Below are positions 45,450-55,600 of a stretch of 64,000 nucleotides of DNA, one piece after another. Positions within the stretch are counted from its first letter, which is position 1, and every line of letters begins with the position of its first letter. This DNA is from Betaproteobacteria bacterium (GTDB lineage: Bacteria; Pseudomonadota; Gammaproteobacteria; Burkholderiales; Burkholderiaceae_C), in assembly GCA_016716535.1 (NCBI GenBank), contig JADJWD010000002.1, positions 558,001-622,000 on the forward strand, in the 5' to 3' direction. The position numbers were made by a program, and so were the translations under genes. The notes below the pieces were generated by a model. It did no database searches and was not told the origin of the DNA. It was given only the letters and a program-made list of their open reading frames with translations.

Positions 45450-46727
45450 ATGGCCATCGTTGAAGTCAAGGTCCCGCAACTGTCGGAGTCGGTTGCCGAA
45501 GCGACCTTGTTGCAGTGGAAGAAGCAGCCCGGCGAAGCCGTGGCAATGGACGAGATCCTGATCGAGATCGAGACCGACAAGGTCGTGCTCGAGGTGCCGG
45601 CGCCCGCCGGCGGCGTGCTCGCCGAGCACGTCGTCGCCAATGGCGGCAGCGTCACGAGCGACCAGGTGATCGCGAGGATCGATACCGAGGGCAAGGCCGG
45701 CGCGGCGACGCCGGCACCGGCGGCTGCCGCTGCCGCGCCCGCACCGGCGCAAGCGGCTTCTGCCGCGCCCGCCGGCGGCAGCAAGGCCGGCGTCGCGATG
45801 CCCGCCGCGGCCAAGCTGATGGCCGACAACCAACTTGCCCCGGGCAGCGTGCCCGGCACCGGCAAGGACGGCCGCGTCACGAAGGGCGACGTGCTCGGCG
45901 CCGTCGCCGGCGGCGCAGCGGCGCCGAAGGCCGCAGCCCCGGCGCCTGCCGCTCCGTCAGCACCAGCCGCGCCCGCAGCCAAGCCGCTGCCGCCCGTCGC
46001 CGCGCCGACGAGCCTGAACCTGGGCGATCGCCCCGAGCAGCGCGTGCCGATGAGCCGCCTGCGCGCCCGCGTCGCCGAGCGGCTGCTGCAAAGCCAGGCC
46101 AGCAACGCGATCCTCACCACCTTCAACGAGGTCAACATGGCCCCGCTGATGGAGATGAGGAAACGCTTCCAGGAGAAGTTCGAAAAGGAGCACGGCACGA
46201 AGCTCGGCTTCATGAGCTTCTTCGTCAAGGCGGCGGTCGCGGCGCTGAAGAAGTACCCGGTGCTCAACGCCAGCGTCGACGGCAACGACATCGTCTACCA
46301 CGGCTACTTCGACATCGGCATCGCGGTCGGTTCGCCGCGCGGCCTCGTCGTGCCGATCCTGCGCAACGCCGACCAGATGAGCTTTGCCGACATCGAGAAG
46401 AAGATCGCCGAGTTCGGCACGAAGGCGCGCGACGGCAAGCTCAGCATCGACGAGCTGACCGGCGGCACGTTCTCGATCAGCAATGGCGGCGTCTTCGGCT
46501 CGATGCTCAGCACGCCGATCATCAACCCGCCGCAAAGCGCCATCCTCGGCGTGCATGCGACGAAGGACCGCGCCGTCGTCGAGAACGGCCAGGTCGTCGT
46601 GCGGCCGATGAACTACCTCGCGATGAGCTACGACCACCGCATCATCGACGGCCGCGAAGCGGTGCTGGGCCTCGTGACGATGAAGGAATCGCTGGAAGAC
46701 CCGGCGCGGCTTCTCTTCGACATCTGA
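45450..46727 (+). CDS. odhB: Dihydrolipoamide succinyltransferase (E2 of 2-oxoglutarate dehydrogenase)
   Basis: The 425-residue core protein has an N-terminal lipoyl domain (residues 1-76) with the modified Lys in ETDKVVLEV (K44), a Pro/Ala linker, and a small E1/E3-binding domain (about 117-153, AMPAAAKLMADNQL to TKGDVLG). A second linker follows, then the catalytic domain from about 195 to the end with the active-site His in YDHRIIDGREAV. It moves the succinyl group to CoA and builds the 24-mer core. It starts 47 bp after sucA and ends ten bases before lpdA. Confidence 0.96.
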   Translation: MAIVEVKVPQLSESVAEATLLQWKKQPGEAVAMDEILIEIETDKVVLEVPAPAGGVLAEHVVANGGSVTSDQVIARIDTEGKAGAATPAPAAAAAAPAPAQAASAAPAGGSKAGVAMPAAAKLMADNQLAPGSVPGTGKDGRVTKGDVLGAVAGGAAAPKAAAPAPAAPSAPAAPAAKPLPPVAAPTSLNLGDRPEQRVPMSRLRARVAERLLQSQASNAILTTFNEVNMAPLMEMRKRFQEKFEKEHGTKLGFMSFFVKAAVAALKKYPVLNASVDGNDIVYHGYFDIGIAVGSPRGLVVPILRNADQMSFADIEKKIAEFGTKARDGKLSIDELTGGTFSISNGGVFGSMLSTPIINPPQSAILGVHATKDRAVVENGQVVVRPMNYLAMSYDHRIIDGREAVLGLVTMKESLEDPARLLFDI

Positions 46728-46737
46728 GGCGGCATCG

Positions 46738-48168
46738 ATGAGCAAGCAATTCGACGTCGTCGTCATCGGCGGCGGCCCCGGCGGCTACATCGCCGCGATC
46801 CGCGCCGCGCAGCTCGGTTTCGCTGTCGCCTGCATCGACGAGTGGAAGAACGACAAGGGCGGCCCCGCGCCCGGCGGCACCTGCACCAACGTCGGCTGCA
46901 TTCCGAGCAAGGCGTTGCTGCAGTCCAGCGAGCACTACGAGCACGCCGGGAAGCACTTCGCCGAGCACGGCATCGGGCTCGAGAAGCTCAGCATCGACGT
47001 GAAGAAGATGCTGGCGCGCAAGGACACCGTCGTGAAGCAGAACAACGACGGCATCCTCTACCTCTTCAAGAAGAACAAGGTCGCGTTCTTCCACGGCCGC
47101 GGGTCGTTCGTGAAGGCCGCTGAAGGCGGCGGCTACGAGATCGCCGTCGCCGGCGCCGCGAACGAGACGCTCGTCGGCAAGCAGGTCGTCGTCGCTACCG
47201 GCTCGAATGCGCGCGCATTGCCGGGCGTGCCGTTCGACGAGGAGATGATCCTCAGTAACGACGGCGCGCTGCGCATCGCCGGCGTGCCGAAGAAGCTCGG
47301 CCTCATCGGCAGCGGTGTCATCGGCCTCGAGATGGGCTCGGTGTGGCGGCGCTTGGGCGCCGAGGTCACCGTGCTCGAGGCGCTGCCGACGTTCCTCGGC
47401 GCCGTCGACGAACAGATCGCCAAGGAGGCGCAGAAGGCGTTCGTCAAGCAAGGCTTGAAGATCGAGCTCGGCGTCAAGGTCGGCGAGATCAAGTCCGACA
47501 AGAAAGGCGTCAGCGTCGCCTACGCTGACGCGAAGGGCGCGGCCCAGACGCTCGCCGTCGACAAGCTCATCGTCAGCATCGGCCGCGTGGCGAACACGAC
47601 GGGGCTGAATGCCGAAGCGGTGGGCCTGACGCTCGACGAGCGCGGCGCGATCGTCGTCGACGCCGAGTGCCGCACGAACCTGCCGGGCGTGTGGGCGGTG
47701 GGCGACGTCGTGCGCGGGCCGATGCTCGCGCACAAGGCCGAGGAAGAGGGCGTTGCGGTCGCCGAGCGCATCGCCGGCCAGCACGGGCACGTCGACTTCA
47801 ACACCATTCCGTGGGTCATCTACACGAGCCCCGAGATCGCCTGGGTCGGCGAGACCGAGCAGCAGCTGAAGGCGCGCGGCGCTGCCTACAAGGCCGGCAC
47901 GTTCCCGTTCATGGCCAACGGCCGTGCGCGCGCGTTGGGCGACACGACCGGCATGGTCAAGTTCCTCGCCGACGCGAAGACCGACGAGATCCTGGGCGTG
48001 CACATCGTCGGTCCGCTGGCGAGCGAGCTGATCGCCGAGGCGGTGGTGGCGATGTCGTTCAGGGCCAGCAGCGAGGACATCGCGCGCATCTGCCACGCGC
48101 ACCCGTCGCTCTCCGAGGCGACGAAGGAAGCCGCGCTCGCAGTGGACAAGCGCACGCTGAACTTCTGA
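46738..48168 (+). CDS. lpdA: Dihydrolipoamide dehydrogenase (E3)
   Basis: The 476-residue flavoprotein reoxidises the dihydrolipoyl groups of E2 with NAD+. It has the FAD motif GGGPGGYIAA (residues 11-20), the redox disulfide C-x4-C in GGTCTNVGCIPSKALL, the NAD motif GSGVIGLEMGS near residue 185, VGDVVRGPMLAHKAEEEG near residue 321 and the C-terminal HAHPSLSEA with the catalytic His. It is the third gene of the operon and probably also serves other dehydrogenase complexes. It is followed by zapE after eleven bases. Confidence 0.96.
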   Translation: MSKQFDVVVIGGGPGGYIAAIRAAQLGFAVACIDEWKNDKGGPAPGGTCTNVGCIPSKALLQSSEHYEHAGKHFAEHGIGLEKLSIDVKKMLARKDTVVKQNNDGILYLFKKNKVAFFHGRGSFVKAAEGGGYEIAVAGAANETLVGKQVVVATGSNARALPGVPFDEEMILSNDGALRIAGVPKKLGLIGSGVIGLEMGSVWRRLGAEVTVLEALPTFLGAVDEQIAKEAQKAFVKQGLKIELGVKVGEIKSDKKGVSVAYADAKGAAQTLAVDKLIVSIGRVANTTGLNAEAVGLTLDERGAIVVDAECRTNLPGVWAVGDVVRGPMLAHKAEEEGVAVAERIAGQHGHVDFNTIPWVIYTSPEIAWVGETEQQLKARGAAYKAGTFPFMANGRARALGDTTGMVKFLADAKTDEILGVHIVGPLASELIAEAVVAMSFRASSEDIARICHAHPSLSEATKEAALAVDKRTLNF

Positions 48169-48179
48169 CGGCGCCCGCC

Positions 48180-49277
48180 GTGGGGGTGCGCGAGGAGTAC
48201 CAGGCCGAGCTGGCCGCACGCGGCTACCAGGCCGACGCGGCGCAGCTCGCCGCCGTCGCCGCGCTCGAGCGCTGCGAGCACGAGTGGATCGCCTACAAGG
48301 CGCGGCGCAGCAACGCCGTCACGAAGCTGCTCGTGCGCCCGCCGATCCCGCGCGGCGTCTACATGTGGGGCGGCGTCGGTCGCGGCAAGAGCTTCCTCAT
48401 GGACTGCTTCTTCAGGGCGGTGCCGCTGACACGCAAGACGCGGCTGCACTTCCACGAGTTCATGCGCGAGGTGCACCGCGAGCTGCAGGAGCTGAAGGGC
48501 ACCGTCAACCCGCTCGAGGAACTCGGCCGGCGCATCGCGCGGCGCTTGCGGCTCATCTGCTTCGACGAGTTCCACGTCGCCGACGTGACCGACGCGATGA
48601 TCCTGCACCGGCTGCTCGAGGCGCTGTACGCGAACCGCGTCAGCATCGTCACGACCTCGAACTTCCACCCCGACGGCCTCTATCCGAACGGGCTGCACCG
48701 CGACCGCATCCTGCCGGCGATCGAGCTGCTGAAGGCGAAGATGCAGATCATCAACGTCGACGCCGGCACCGACTACCGGCAGATCGCCTGGGGCCACGTG
48801 CGCATGTACCACACGCCGCTCGGGCCCGAAGCCGACGCCGCGTTCACGCGCGCCTTCGAAGAACTCGCCGAGGCGCGCGACGAAGACCCGGTGCTGCACA
48901 TCGAGCAGCGTGAGATCAAGAGCCTGCGGCGCGCCGGCGGCGTCGTCTGGTTCGACTTCAAGACGCTGTGCGGCGGCCCGCGTTCGCAGAACGACTACCT
49001 CGAACTGGCGGCGCGCTTCCACACCGTGCTGCTGTCGGGCGTGCCGCAGATGAGCCCGCGGCTGGCCAGCGAGGCGCGGCGCTTCACGTGGCTCGTCGAC
49101 GTGCTGTACGACCGGCGCGTCAAGCTGGTCGTTTCGGCCGAGGTGCCGCCCGAGCAGCTCTACACCGAGGGGCCGCTTGCGCACGAGTTCCCGCGCACCG
49201 TCTCGAGACTCGCGGAAATGCAGTCGGCGCAGTTCCTCGCGCAGCAGCGGCGCGAGGTGGACACCTCGCTGACCTGA
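48180..49277 (+). CDS. zapE: AFG1-family ATPase / cell division protein ZapE
   Basis: The 365-residue ATPase has Walker A GGVGRGKS near residue 63, Walker B ICFDEFHVAD near residue 124 and sensor-type TTSNFHPDGLYPNGLHRDRILPAI, all typical of AFG1/ZapE. In E. coli ZapE affects FtsZ ring assembly, and mitochondrial relatives assist turnover of respiratory-chain subunits. It starts at GTG 48180 (GTG 48186 is possible), eleven bases after lpdA, and is conserved behind the 2-oxoglutarate dehydrogenase genes in Burkholderiales. The stop is one base away from the stop of the convergent phosphatase gene. Confidence 0.92.
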   Translation: MGVREEYQAELAARGYQADAAQLAAVAALERCEHEWIAYKARRSNAVTKLLVRPPIPRGVYMWGGVGRGKSFLMDCFFRAVPLTRKTRLHFHEFMREVHRELQELKGTVNPLEELGRRIARRLRLICFDEFHVADVTDAMILHRLLEALYANRVSIVTTSNFHPDGLYPNGLHRDRILPAIELLKAKMQIINVDAGTDYRQIAWGHVRMYHTPLGPEADAAFTRAFEELAEARDEDPVLHIEQREIKSLRRAGGVVWFDFKTLCGGPRSQNDYLELAARFHTVLLSGVPQMSPRLASEARRFTWLVDVLYDRRVKLVVSAEVPPEQLYTEGPLAHEFPRTVSRLAEMQSAQFLAQQRREVDTSLT

Positions 49278-49278
49278 A

Positions 49279-50106
49279 TCAGGTCGCGCGGATCGTCGGC
49301 AGCGGCGGCAGGGACGGCGCGGTCGGCCGCTCTGGCCGCAGCGGGTCGATGCGCGCCAGCGCCACCGAGAGGTTGTCGCCGCCGCCGCGGGCCCGCTGCC
49401 GCGCCTTCGTCACGAGCATCTCGCTCGCCTCGCGCGGCGGCAGCGCGTGCACGATGGCGCCGATCTCCTTCGGCGTGAAGTAGTGCCACAGCCCGTCGGA
49501 GCAGGCGAGCAGCGTGTCGCCGAACTCGAGCCGGTCGACGTGCCACAGCGTGATCGGCGGGTCGGCCTGCGTGCCCAGGCAGCCGGTCAGCAGGTTCGCC
49601 TGCGGGTGCGTGTTGGCCGCCTCCTCGGTGATCTTGCCCTCGTCGATCAGCCGCTGCACGAAGCTGTGGTCGACGGTGCGCTTCATCATCTCGGCGCCGC
49701 GGAAGTGGTAGACGCGCGAGTCGCCGGCGTGCACCACGTCGCACGAGAGGTTGGGGCTGATGCAGAAGGCGGCGATCGTGCTGTGCGGCTCTTCCTCGGA
49801 GGTGATGGCCGTCAGCTTGATCATCAGGTGCGACTCGAGCACGAGTTGCTTGAGCATCTCGGCCGGGTCGTCGCTGGCCGGCGCGAAGCGCTCGAAGACC
49901 TGATGGGCGGTCAGCAGCACCTGGTCGGCCGCCTTGCGCCCGCCGCTCTTGCCGCCCATGCCGTCGGCGATGACGGCGAGCACCGAGCCTTGAACCTTCG
50001 GGTGCACGAGGAACTCGACCTGGTCCTGCTGGTAGGCGCGGTCGCCGCGGTGCAGGCCGGTGGCCGCGCTGAAGCGGAAGCTGGCTGCGGCGGGGTGGGT
50101 GACCAT
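49279..50106 (-). CDS. PP2C-family serine/threonine phosphatase
   Basis: The 275-residue protein has the PP2C metal-site motifs in order: DRAYQQDQ near residue 22, IADGMGGKSGG near residue 47, HAGDSRVY near residue 125, CSDGLW near residue 203 and GGGDNLSVAL near residue 242. It is a manganese- or magnesium-dependent phosphoprotein phosphatase in the cytoplasm. No cognate kinase gene is in the window. ATG 50106 is used because the frame upstream has no family similarity. It is convergent with zapE and divergent from the DUF465 gene. Confidence 0.9.
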   Translation of the reverse strand: MVTHPAAASFRFSAATGLHRGDRAYQQDQVEFLVHPKVQGSVLAVIADGMGGKSGGRKAADQVLLTAHQVFERFAPASDDPAEMLKQLVLESHLMIKLTAITSEEEPHSTIAAFCISPNLSCDVVHAGDSRVYHFRGAEMMKRTVDHSFVQRLIDEGKITEEAANTHPQANLLTGCLGTQADPPITLWHVDRLEFGDTLLACSDGLWHYFTPKEIGAIVHALPPREASEMLVTKARQRARGGGDNLSVALARIDPLRPERPTAPSLPPLPTIRAT

Positions 50107-50191
50107 GCGGCGAATATAAACTGGGCATCGGTGTTCACCGGGGGCCGGCAACGGCCCTCGACCCGCGGCCCAACCCCGAAAGCGTGATGCC

Positions 50192-50401
50192 ATGGACCAG
50201 AACCTGCACTCGCCACAGCGCCGCCTGATCGAACTGCGCATCGAGCACGCCGATCTCGACGAACTGATCGACCGCGACGCCGAGGCCGGCGACCGGCATG
50301 GCGACGAGCTGTCGCTGAGGCGGCTGAAGAAGCGCCGCCTGCTGTTGCGCGACGAGATCGCCCGGCTCGAGGCCGAGCTCGAGCCGCCACAGCCGGCGTA
50401 G
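50192..50401 (+). CDS. DUF465 (YdcH-like) small coiled-coil protein
   Basis: The 69-residue protein is made almost entirely of charged heptads (RRLIELRIEHADLDELIDRD, then LRRLKKRRLLLRDEIARLEAEL) and matches the YdcH/DUF465 pattern of short helical hairpins. The function of the family is unknown. The gene ends directly before the helicase frame: the helicase TTG codon follows its stop without a gap, so the two may be co-translated. Confidence 0.85.
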   Translation: MDQNLHSPQRRLIELRIEHADLDELIDRDAEAGDRHGDELSLRRLKKRRLLLRDEIARLEAELEPPQPA

Positions 50402-52417
50402 TTGACGACCGAGCCCGAAGACGAACCCGGCGCCGTCGACACTGTGGTCGACGCCGCCGATGCGCCGTCGCTCGCCGGCGCTGTCGCGGCCGCCTTCGCG
50501 CCCGACGGGCCGCTGGCCGCCGCCGACGCGCACTTCCTGCCGCGCGCCGCGCAGGACGAGCTGGCGCGGGCGATCGCGCAGGCCGTGCAACAGCGCGAGG
50601 TGCTCGTCGCCGAGGCCGGCACCGGCGTCGGCAAGACCTATGCGTACCTCGTGCCGCTGCTGCTCTCCGGCCGCCGCTCGCTCGTCAGCACGGCGACGAA
50701 GAGCCTGCAGGACCAGCTCTTCCTGCGCGACCTGCCGCGCCTGGCGCAGCAGCTCGGCGTGCCGGTGCGCCGCGCGCTGCTCAAGGGCCGCGCCAGCTAT
50801 CTGTGCCGGCAGCGCCTGCGCGTCGCCGAAACAGAGGCGCAGCTGCCCGACCGCTTTGCGGCGCGCGCGCTGAACCGGGTCAGCGCCTGGGCGCAGGCCA
50901 CGCGCACCGGCGACCTTGCCGAGGTCGAGGGGCTCGACGAACGCTCGCCTGTGATCCCGCTGGTCACCTCGACACGCGACAACTGCCTCGGGCTCGAGTG
51001 CCCCGCGTACCGGGACTGCCACGTCGTGCAGGCGCGGCGCGAGGCGATGGCCGCCGACCTCGTCGTCGTCAACCACCACCTTTTCTTCGCCGACCTGGCG
51101 CTGCGCGACAGCGGCGTCGCGGAACTGCTCCCCACCGTCGAGGCGGCGGTGTTCGACGAGGCGCACCAGCTCGTCGAGGCGGGCGTGCAGTTCCTCGGCA
51201 CGACGCTGACGACCGGCCAGGCGCTGGATCTCGCGCGCGACGTGCTGGCGCTTGGCTTGCGGCACGCACGGGGCCTGGCACCGTGGGCGGAACTCGCCGG
51301 CGCGATCGAGAAGGCCGCGCGCGAGCTGCGCCTCGCCTGCGCCGGGCCGCTGCGCGACGTGCGCGGCATCCTGAAGCTGCGCTGGGAGGAACGTGCGTCC
51401 GGCGACCGGCTTGTCGAGCCATTGAGCCGTCTCGTCGAGGCGGCCGACGCCGCGGTGCCGGCGCTGGTGGCGCTGGCCGACACGGCGCCCGACTTCACGA
51501 AGCTCGCGCAGCGCTGCGAGAACCTCGCGGCGCTCGCCGGCCGCTTCGAAGGCGAGGCGCCAGACGGCCACGTGCGCTGGATCGACCTGACGCCGCAGCA
51601 GGCGCGGCTCGTCGAGTCGCCGCTGGACATCCGCGCGATGATGGCCGAGCAGCGCGCCGGGCCGGCGAAGGCGTGGATCTTCACCTCGGCGACGCTCGGC
51701 GCCGATGCGTCGCTCGGCTGGTTCACCGCGCAGGCCGGGCTCGAGGATGCGCCGAAGCTCGTCGTCGGCAGCCCGTTCGACTACACGGCCAATGCGCGCG
51801 TGTGGGTGCCAGCACCGTTCCCGAAGCCGAACGACGCCGCGCACCCTGCGGCGGTCGGTGCGCTCGCCGGCCGGCTGGCCAGCGCGCTCGGCGGCCGCAC
51901 GTTCGTGCTGACGACGACGCTGCGTGTGTTGCCGCTGGTGGCGCAGGCGCTGCGCGCGGCGGCGCCCGAGCTGATGGTGCTCGTGCAGGGCAGCGAGCCG
52001 CGGCGGGCGCTCTTGCAGCGTTATCGCGACGGCCGCGGCGCCGTGCTCGTCGGCTCGGCGTCGTTCTGGGAGGGCATCGACATGCCGGGCGACGCGCTGC
52101 AATGTGTGCTGATCGACAAGCTGCCGTTCCCGCCGCCGAACGACCCGCTCGTCGAGGCGCGCGTGCGGCAGCTGCGCGCCACGGGCGGCGACCCGTTCAA
52201 CGACTACTTCGTCGCCGAGGCGGCGGTGTCGTTGAAGCAGGGCGCCGGCCGGCTGATCCGCACCGAAACCGACCGTGGCCTGCTCGTGCTGTGCGACCCC
52301 CGTGTGCGCCAGATGGGCTATGGCCGCCGGCTGCTGGCCGCGCTGCCGCCGATGGGGGTGCTCGGTGACGAGGCGGCGGCGCTGGAGTGGCTGCAGTTGT
52401 TGGCTGAGGCGCACTGA
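50402..52417 (+). CDS. DinG/YoaA-type ATP-dependent DNA helicase (XPD-like, Fe-S)
   Basis: The 671-residue superfamily 2 helicase has Walker A EAGTGVGKTYAYL (about residue 77), a DEAH box (VFDEAHQL near residue 255), motif III/V sequences and the C-terminal QGAGRLIRTETDRG of the DinG/YoaA group. Four cysteines (SYLCR, then DNC, LECPAYRDC) between motifs Ia and II form the expected 4Fe-4S site. It unwinds DNA 5' to 3' in repair or replication restart. TTG 50402 directly follows the DUF465 stop; the first about 30 residues are poorly conserved, so the exact start is uncertain. It is closer to YoaA than to DinG in length. Confidence 0.87.
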   Translation: MTTEPEDEPGAVDTVVDAADAPSLAGAVAAAFAPDGPLAAADAHFLPRAAQDELARAIAQAVQQREVLVAEAGTGVGKTYAYLVPLLLSGRRSLVSTATKSLQDQLFLRDLPRLAQQLGVPVRRALLKGRASYLCRQRLRVAETEAQLPDRFAARALNRVSAWAQATRTGDLAEVEGLDERSPVIPLVTSTRDNCLGLECPAYRDCHVVQARREAMAADLVVVNHHLFFADLALRDSGVAELLPTVEAAVFDEAHQLVEAGVQFLGTTLTTGQALDLARDVLALGLRHARGLAPWAELAGAIEKAARELRLACAGPLRDVRGILKLRWEERASGDRLVEPLSRLVEAADAAVPALVALADTAPDFTKLAQRCENLAALAGRFEGEAPDGHVRWIDLTPQQARLVESPLDIRAMMAEQRAGPAKAWIFTSATLGADASLGWFTAQAGLEDAPKLVVGSPFDYTANARVWVPAPFPKPNDAAHPAAVGALAGRLASALGGRTFVLTTTLRVLPLVAQALRAAAPELMVLVQGSEPRRALLQRYRDGRGAVLVGSASFWEGIDMPGDALQCVLIDKLPFPPPNDPLVEARVRQLRATGGDPFNDYFVAEAAVSLKQGAGRLIRTETDRGLLVLCDPRVRQMGYGRRLLAALPPMGVLGDEAAALEWLQLLAEAH

Positions 52418-52457
52418 AGGTCGCACTGAAGGCCGTCCTGAAGGCCGTCCTGAAGGC
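52414..52457. repeat. 12-bp tandem repeat at the helicase 3' end
   Basis: CTGAAGGCCGTC or a close variant is repeated about 3.7 times head to tail, starting at the helicase stop codon. It lies just before the long inverted repeat. No function is evident. Confidence 0.7.
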
Positions 52458-52477
52458 AGCGGTCGCGCCTCGGGCCG

Positions 52478-52587
52478 GGCCGAGGACGCCCGGTGGCCGG
52501 CGCCGCTCGTGTCATTCCTCTCCCTCGCTGCGCTCGGTCGATTCCCTTCTCTTACCTCGCTGCGCCGGCCACCGGGCATCCTCGGCC
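52478..52587. repeat. 26-bp inverted repeat with 58-bp centre between convergent genes
   Basis: The arms at 52478-52503 and 52562-52587 are complementary at 25 of 26 positions (one C/T difference). The centre contains two copies of CCTCGCTGCGC. It lies between the convergent helicase and cusA genes. It could form a long hairpin in RNA from either strand and act as a two-way terminator, or be a REP/MITE-like repeated element. No transposase or target duplication is visible. Confidence 0.7.
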
Positions 52588-52610
52588 CTCGGTGGGCGCT
52601 CTTTCACGGC

Positions 52611-55600
52611 TCAGGCTGGCTGTGCTTGCGTTGCCTGCTTCTGCGGCCTGCGCAGCAGGACAAACACCGCCGGCACGACAAACAGCGAAAGCAGCGGTGC
52701 GGTGATCATGCCGCCGAGCATCGGCGCGGCGATGCGGCTCATCACCTCCGAGCCAGTGCCGCTGCCCCAGACGATCGGCACGAGGCCGGCGAGGATCACG
52801 GCCACGGTCATCGCCTTCGGGCGCACGCGCAACACGGCGCCTTCACGCACGGCGTCGTCGAGCAGCGGGCGCGTCAGCGCCGCGCCGCCGCGCAGCCGCG
52901 CGTCGAGTGATTGCTTCAGGTACAGCAGCATCACGACGCCGAACTCGGCCGCGACGCCGGCCAGCGCGATGAAGCCGACGCCCGTGGCGATCGACAGGTG
53001 GTAGCCCATCGCCCAGAGGAACCACACGCCGCCGGTCAGCGCAAAAGGCAGCGTGGCCATGATCAGCACCGCCTCGTCGATACGCCTGAAGGTCAGGTAC
53101 AGCAGCACGAAGATGATGCCGAGCGTCGCCGGCACAACGACCTTCAGCCGCGCGTTGGCGCGTTCGAGGAACTCGAACTGGCCCGACAGCGCGACGCTGA
53201 CGCCGGGCTCCAGCTTCACCGCGCCGGCAATCGTCTGCCTCAGCTCGGCGGCCACCGACGCGAGGTCGCGGCCGCGCACGTCGACATACACCCAGCCCGA
53301 GGGGCGCGCGTTCTCGCTCTTGAGCATCGGCGGGCCGTCGCTGATCGACACGCGCGCCACCGTGCCGAGCGTGATCTGCGCGCCTTGTGGCGTCAGCACC
53401 GGCAGCTCGGCCAGGCGCGCCGGCGTGTCGCGCCACTCGCGCGGATAACGCAGGTTGATCGGGAAGCGCGCCAGCCCCTCGACCGTCTCGCCGATGTTCT
53501 CGCCGCCGACCGCGCCGGCCACCACCGCCTGCACGTCGGCGACGTTGAGGCCGTAGCGTGACGCGATCGCGCGGTCGATCGTCACGTCGACATAACGGCC
53601 GCCGGTCAGCCGCTCGGCCAGCGCCGAGGTGACGCCGGGCACGCGCTTGGCGACCTGCTCGATCTCCTGCGTGATGCGGTCGATCACCGCGAGATCAGGG
53701 CCCGAGACCTTGACGCCGATCGGGCTCTTGATGCCGGTGGCCAGCATGTCGATGCGGTTGCGGATCGGCGGGATCCAGACGTTGGCCAGGCCCGGCACCT
53801 TGACGGCCGCGTCGAGCTCGTCGATCAGCCGCTCGGGCGTCATGCCGGCGCGCCACTGCGACTGGGACTTGAGCTTGATCGTCGTCTCGAACATCTCCAG
53901 CGGCGCCGGGTCGGTGGCCGTCTCGGCGCGGCCGGCCTTGCCGTGCACGTGTTCGACCTCGGGCACGCTGCGAATCATGCGGTTGGTGATCTGCAAGAGC
54001 TCGGCTGCCTTCTGCGCCGAGAGCCCCGGCAGCGCCGACGGCATGTACAAGAGGTCGCCTTCGTCGAGCCGCGGCAGGAATTCGCCGCCCAGGCGCATCA
54101 ATGGCCAGGCGGCGCTCGCCGCGACGAGCGCCGAGATGGCCAGCGTCGCCCACGGCCGGCGCAGCACCGCGTCGAGCAGCGGCCGATAGGCAGCGATCAG
54201 CACGCGCGTCAGCGGGTTCTTGCGCTCCTCGGGTATGCGGCCGCGGATCCAGGCGCCCATCAGCACCGGGATCAGCGTCACCGACAGCGCCGCCGCGGCG
54301 GCCATCGCGTAGGTCTTCGTGTAGGCGAGCGGCCCGAAGAGCCGCCCCTCCTGCGCTTCGAGCGTGAAGACCGGGATGAACGACAACGTGATGATGAGCA
54401 GCGAGAAGAAGAGCGCCGGCCCCACCTCTTCGGCCGCCTCGGTGACGACCTGCCAGCGCGCCGGGCCCACGAGTTCCTGGCCGGGGTGCGCGTGCTGCCA
54501 GGCTTCGAGCCGCTTGTGCGCGTTCTCGATCATCACCACGGCCGCATCGACCATCGCGCCGATCGCGATCGCGATGCCGCCCAGCGACATGATGTTCGCG
54601 TTGATGCCCTGCCAGCGCATCACGACGAAGGCCGTCATCACGCCCAGCGGCAGCGCGATGATCGCCACCGCTGCCGAGCGCAGGTGCCACAGGAAGAGCG
54701 CGCAGACGACGGCGACGACGATGAACTCCTCGAGCAGCTTGCGCGAGAGGTTGTCGATGGCGCGCTCGATCAACGCGCTGCGGTCGTAGGTGGTGACGAT
54801 CTCCACGCCTTGCGGCAGGCCCTTCTGCAATTCAGCCAGCCGCGTCTTCACCGCGTCGATCGTCTCCTGCGCGTTCTTGCCCGAGCGCAGGATGACGACG
54901 CCGCCGGTGACCTCGCCCTCGCCGTCGAGCTCGGCGATGCCGCGGCGCATCTCGGGGCCGACCTGCACGGTGGCGACGTCGCCAAGCCGTATCGGCACGC
55001 CGCCGCGCGCGGCCAGCGGCACGGCGCGGAAGTCGTCCAGCGTCTTCAGGTAGCCGCCGGCGCGCACCATGTACTCGACCTCGGCAAGCGCGAGCACCGA
55101 GCCGCCGGCCTCCTGGTTGGCGGCGGCCAGCGCCTCGCGCACCTGCGCCTGCGTGATGCCGAAGCCGGCGAGCTTCACCGGGTCGAGCACGACCTGGTAC
55201 TGCCGGTTCATGCCGCCGATGGTGGCGACCTCCGCGACGTTGGGCAGGCTCTTCAACTCGTAGCGCAGGAACCAGTCCTGCAACGCGCGCAGCTGCGAAA
55301 GATCATGCCGGCCGCTGCGGTCGACCAGCGCGTACTGGAAGATCCAGCCGACACCGGTGGCATCGGGCCCGAGCGCGGGCTTCGCGGCCGCGGGCAGGCG
55401 GCCTTGCACCTGGCTCAGGTACTCGAGCACGCGCGAACGCGCCCAGTACAGGTCGGTGCCGTCGTCGAACAGCACGTAGACGAAGCTGTCGCCGAAGAAC
55501 GAGAAGCCGCGCACCGTCTTCGCGCCGGGCACCGACATCATCGTCGTCGCCAGCGGATAGGTGACCTGGTTCTCGACGATCTGCGGCGCCTGGCCGGGCC

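Noticed and set aside
52478..52587. Insertion sequence
   Set aside because: No transposase frame and no target-site duplication flank the inverted repeat.
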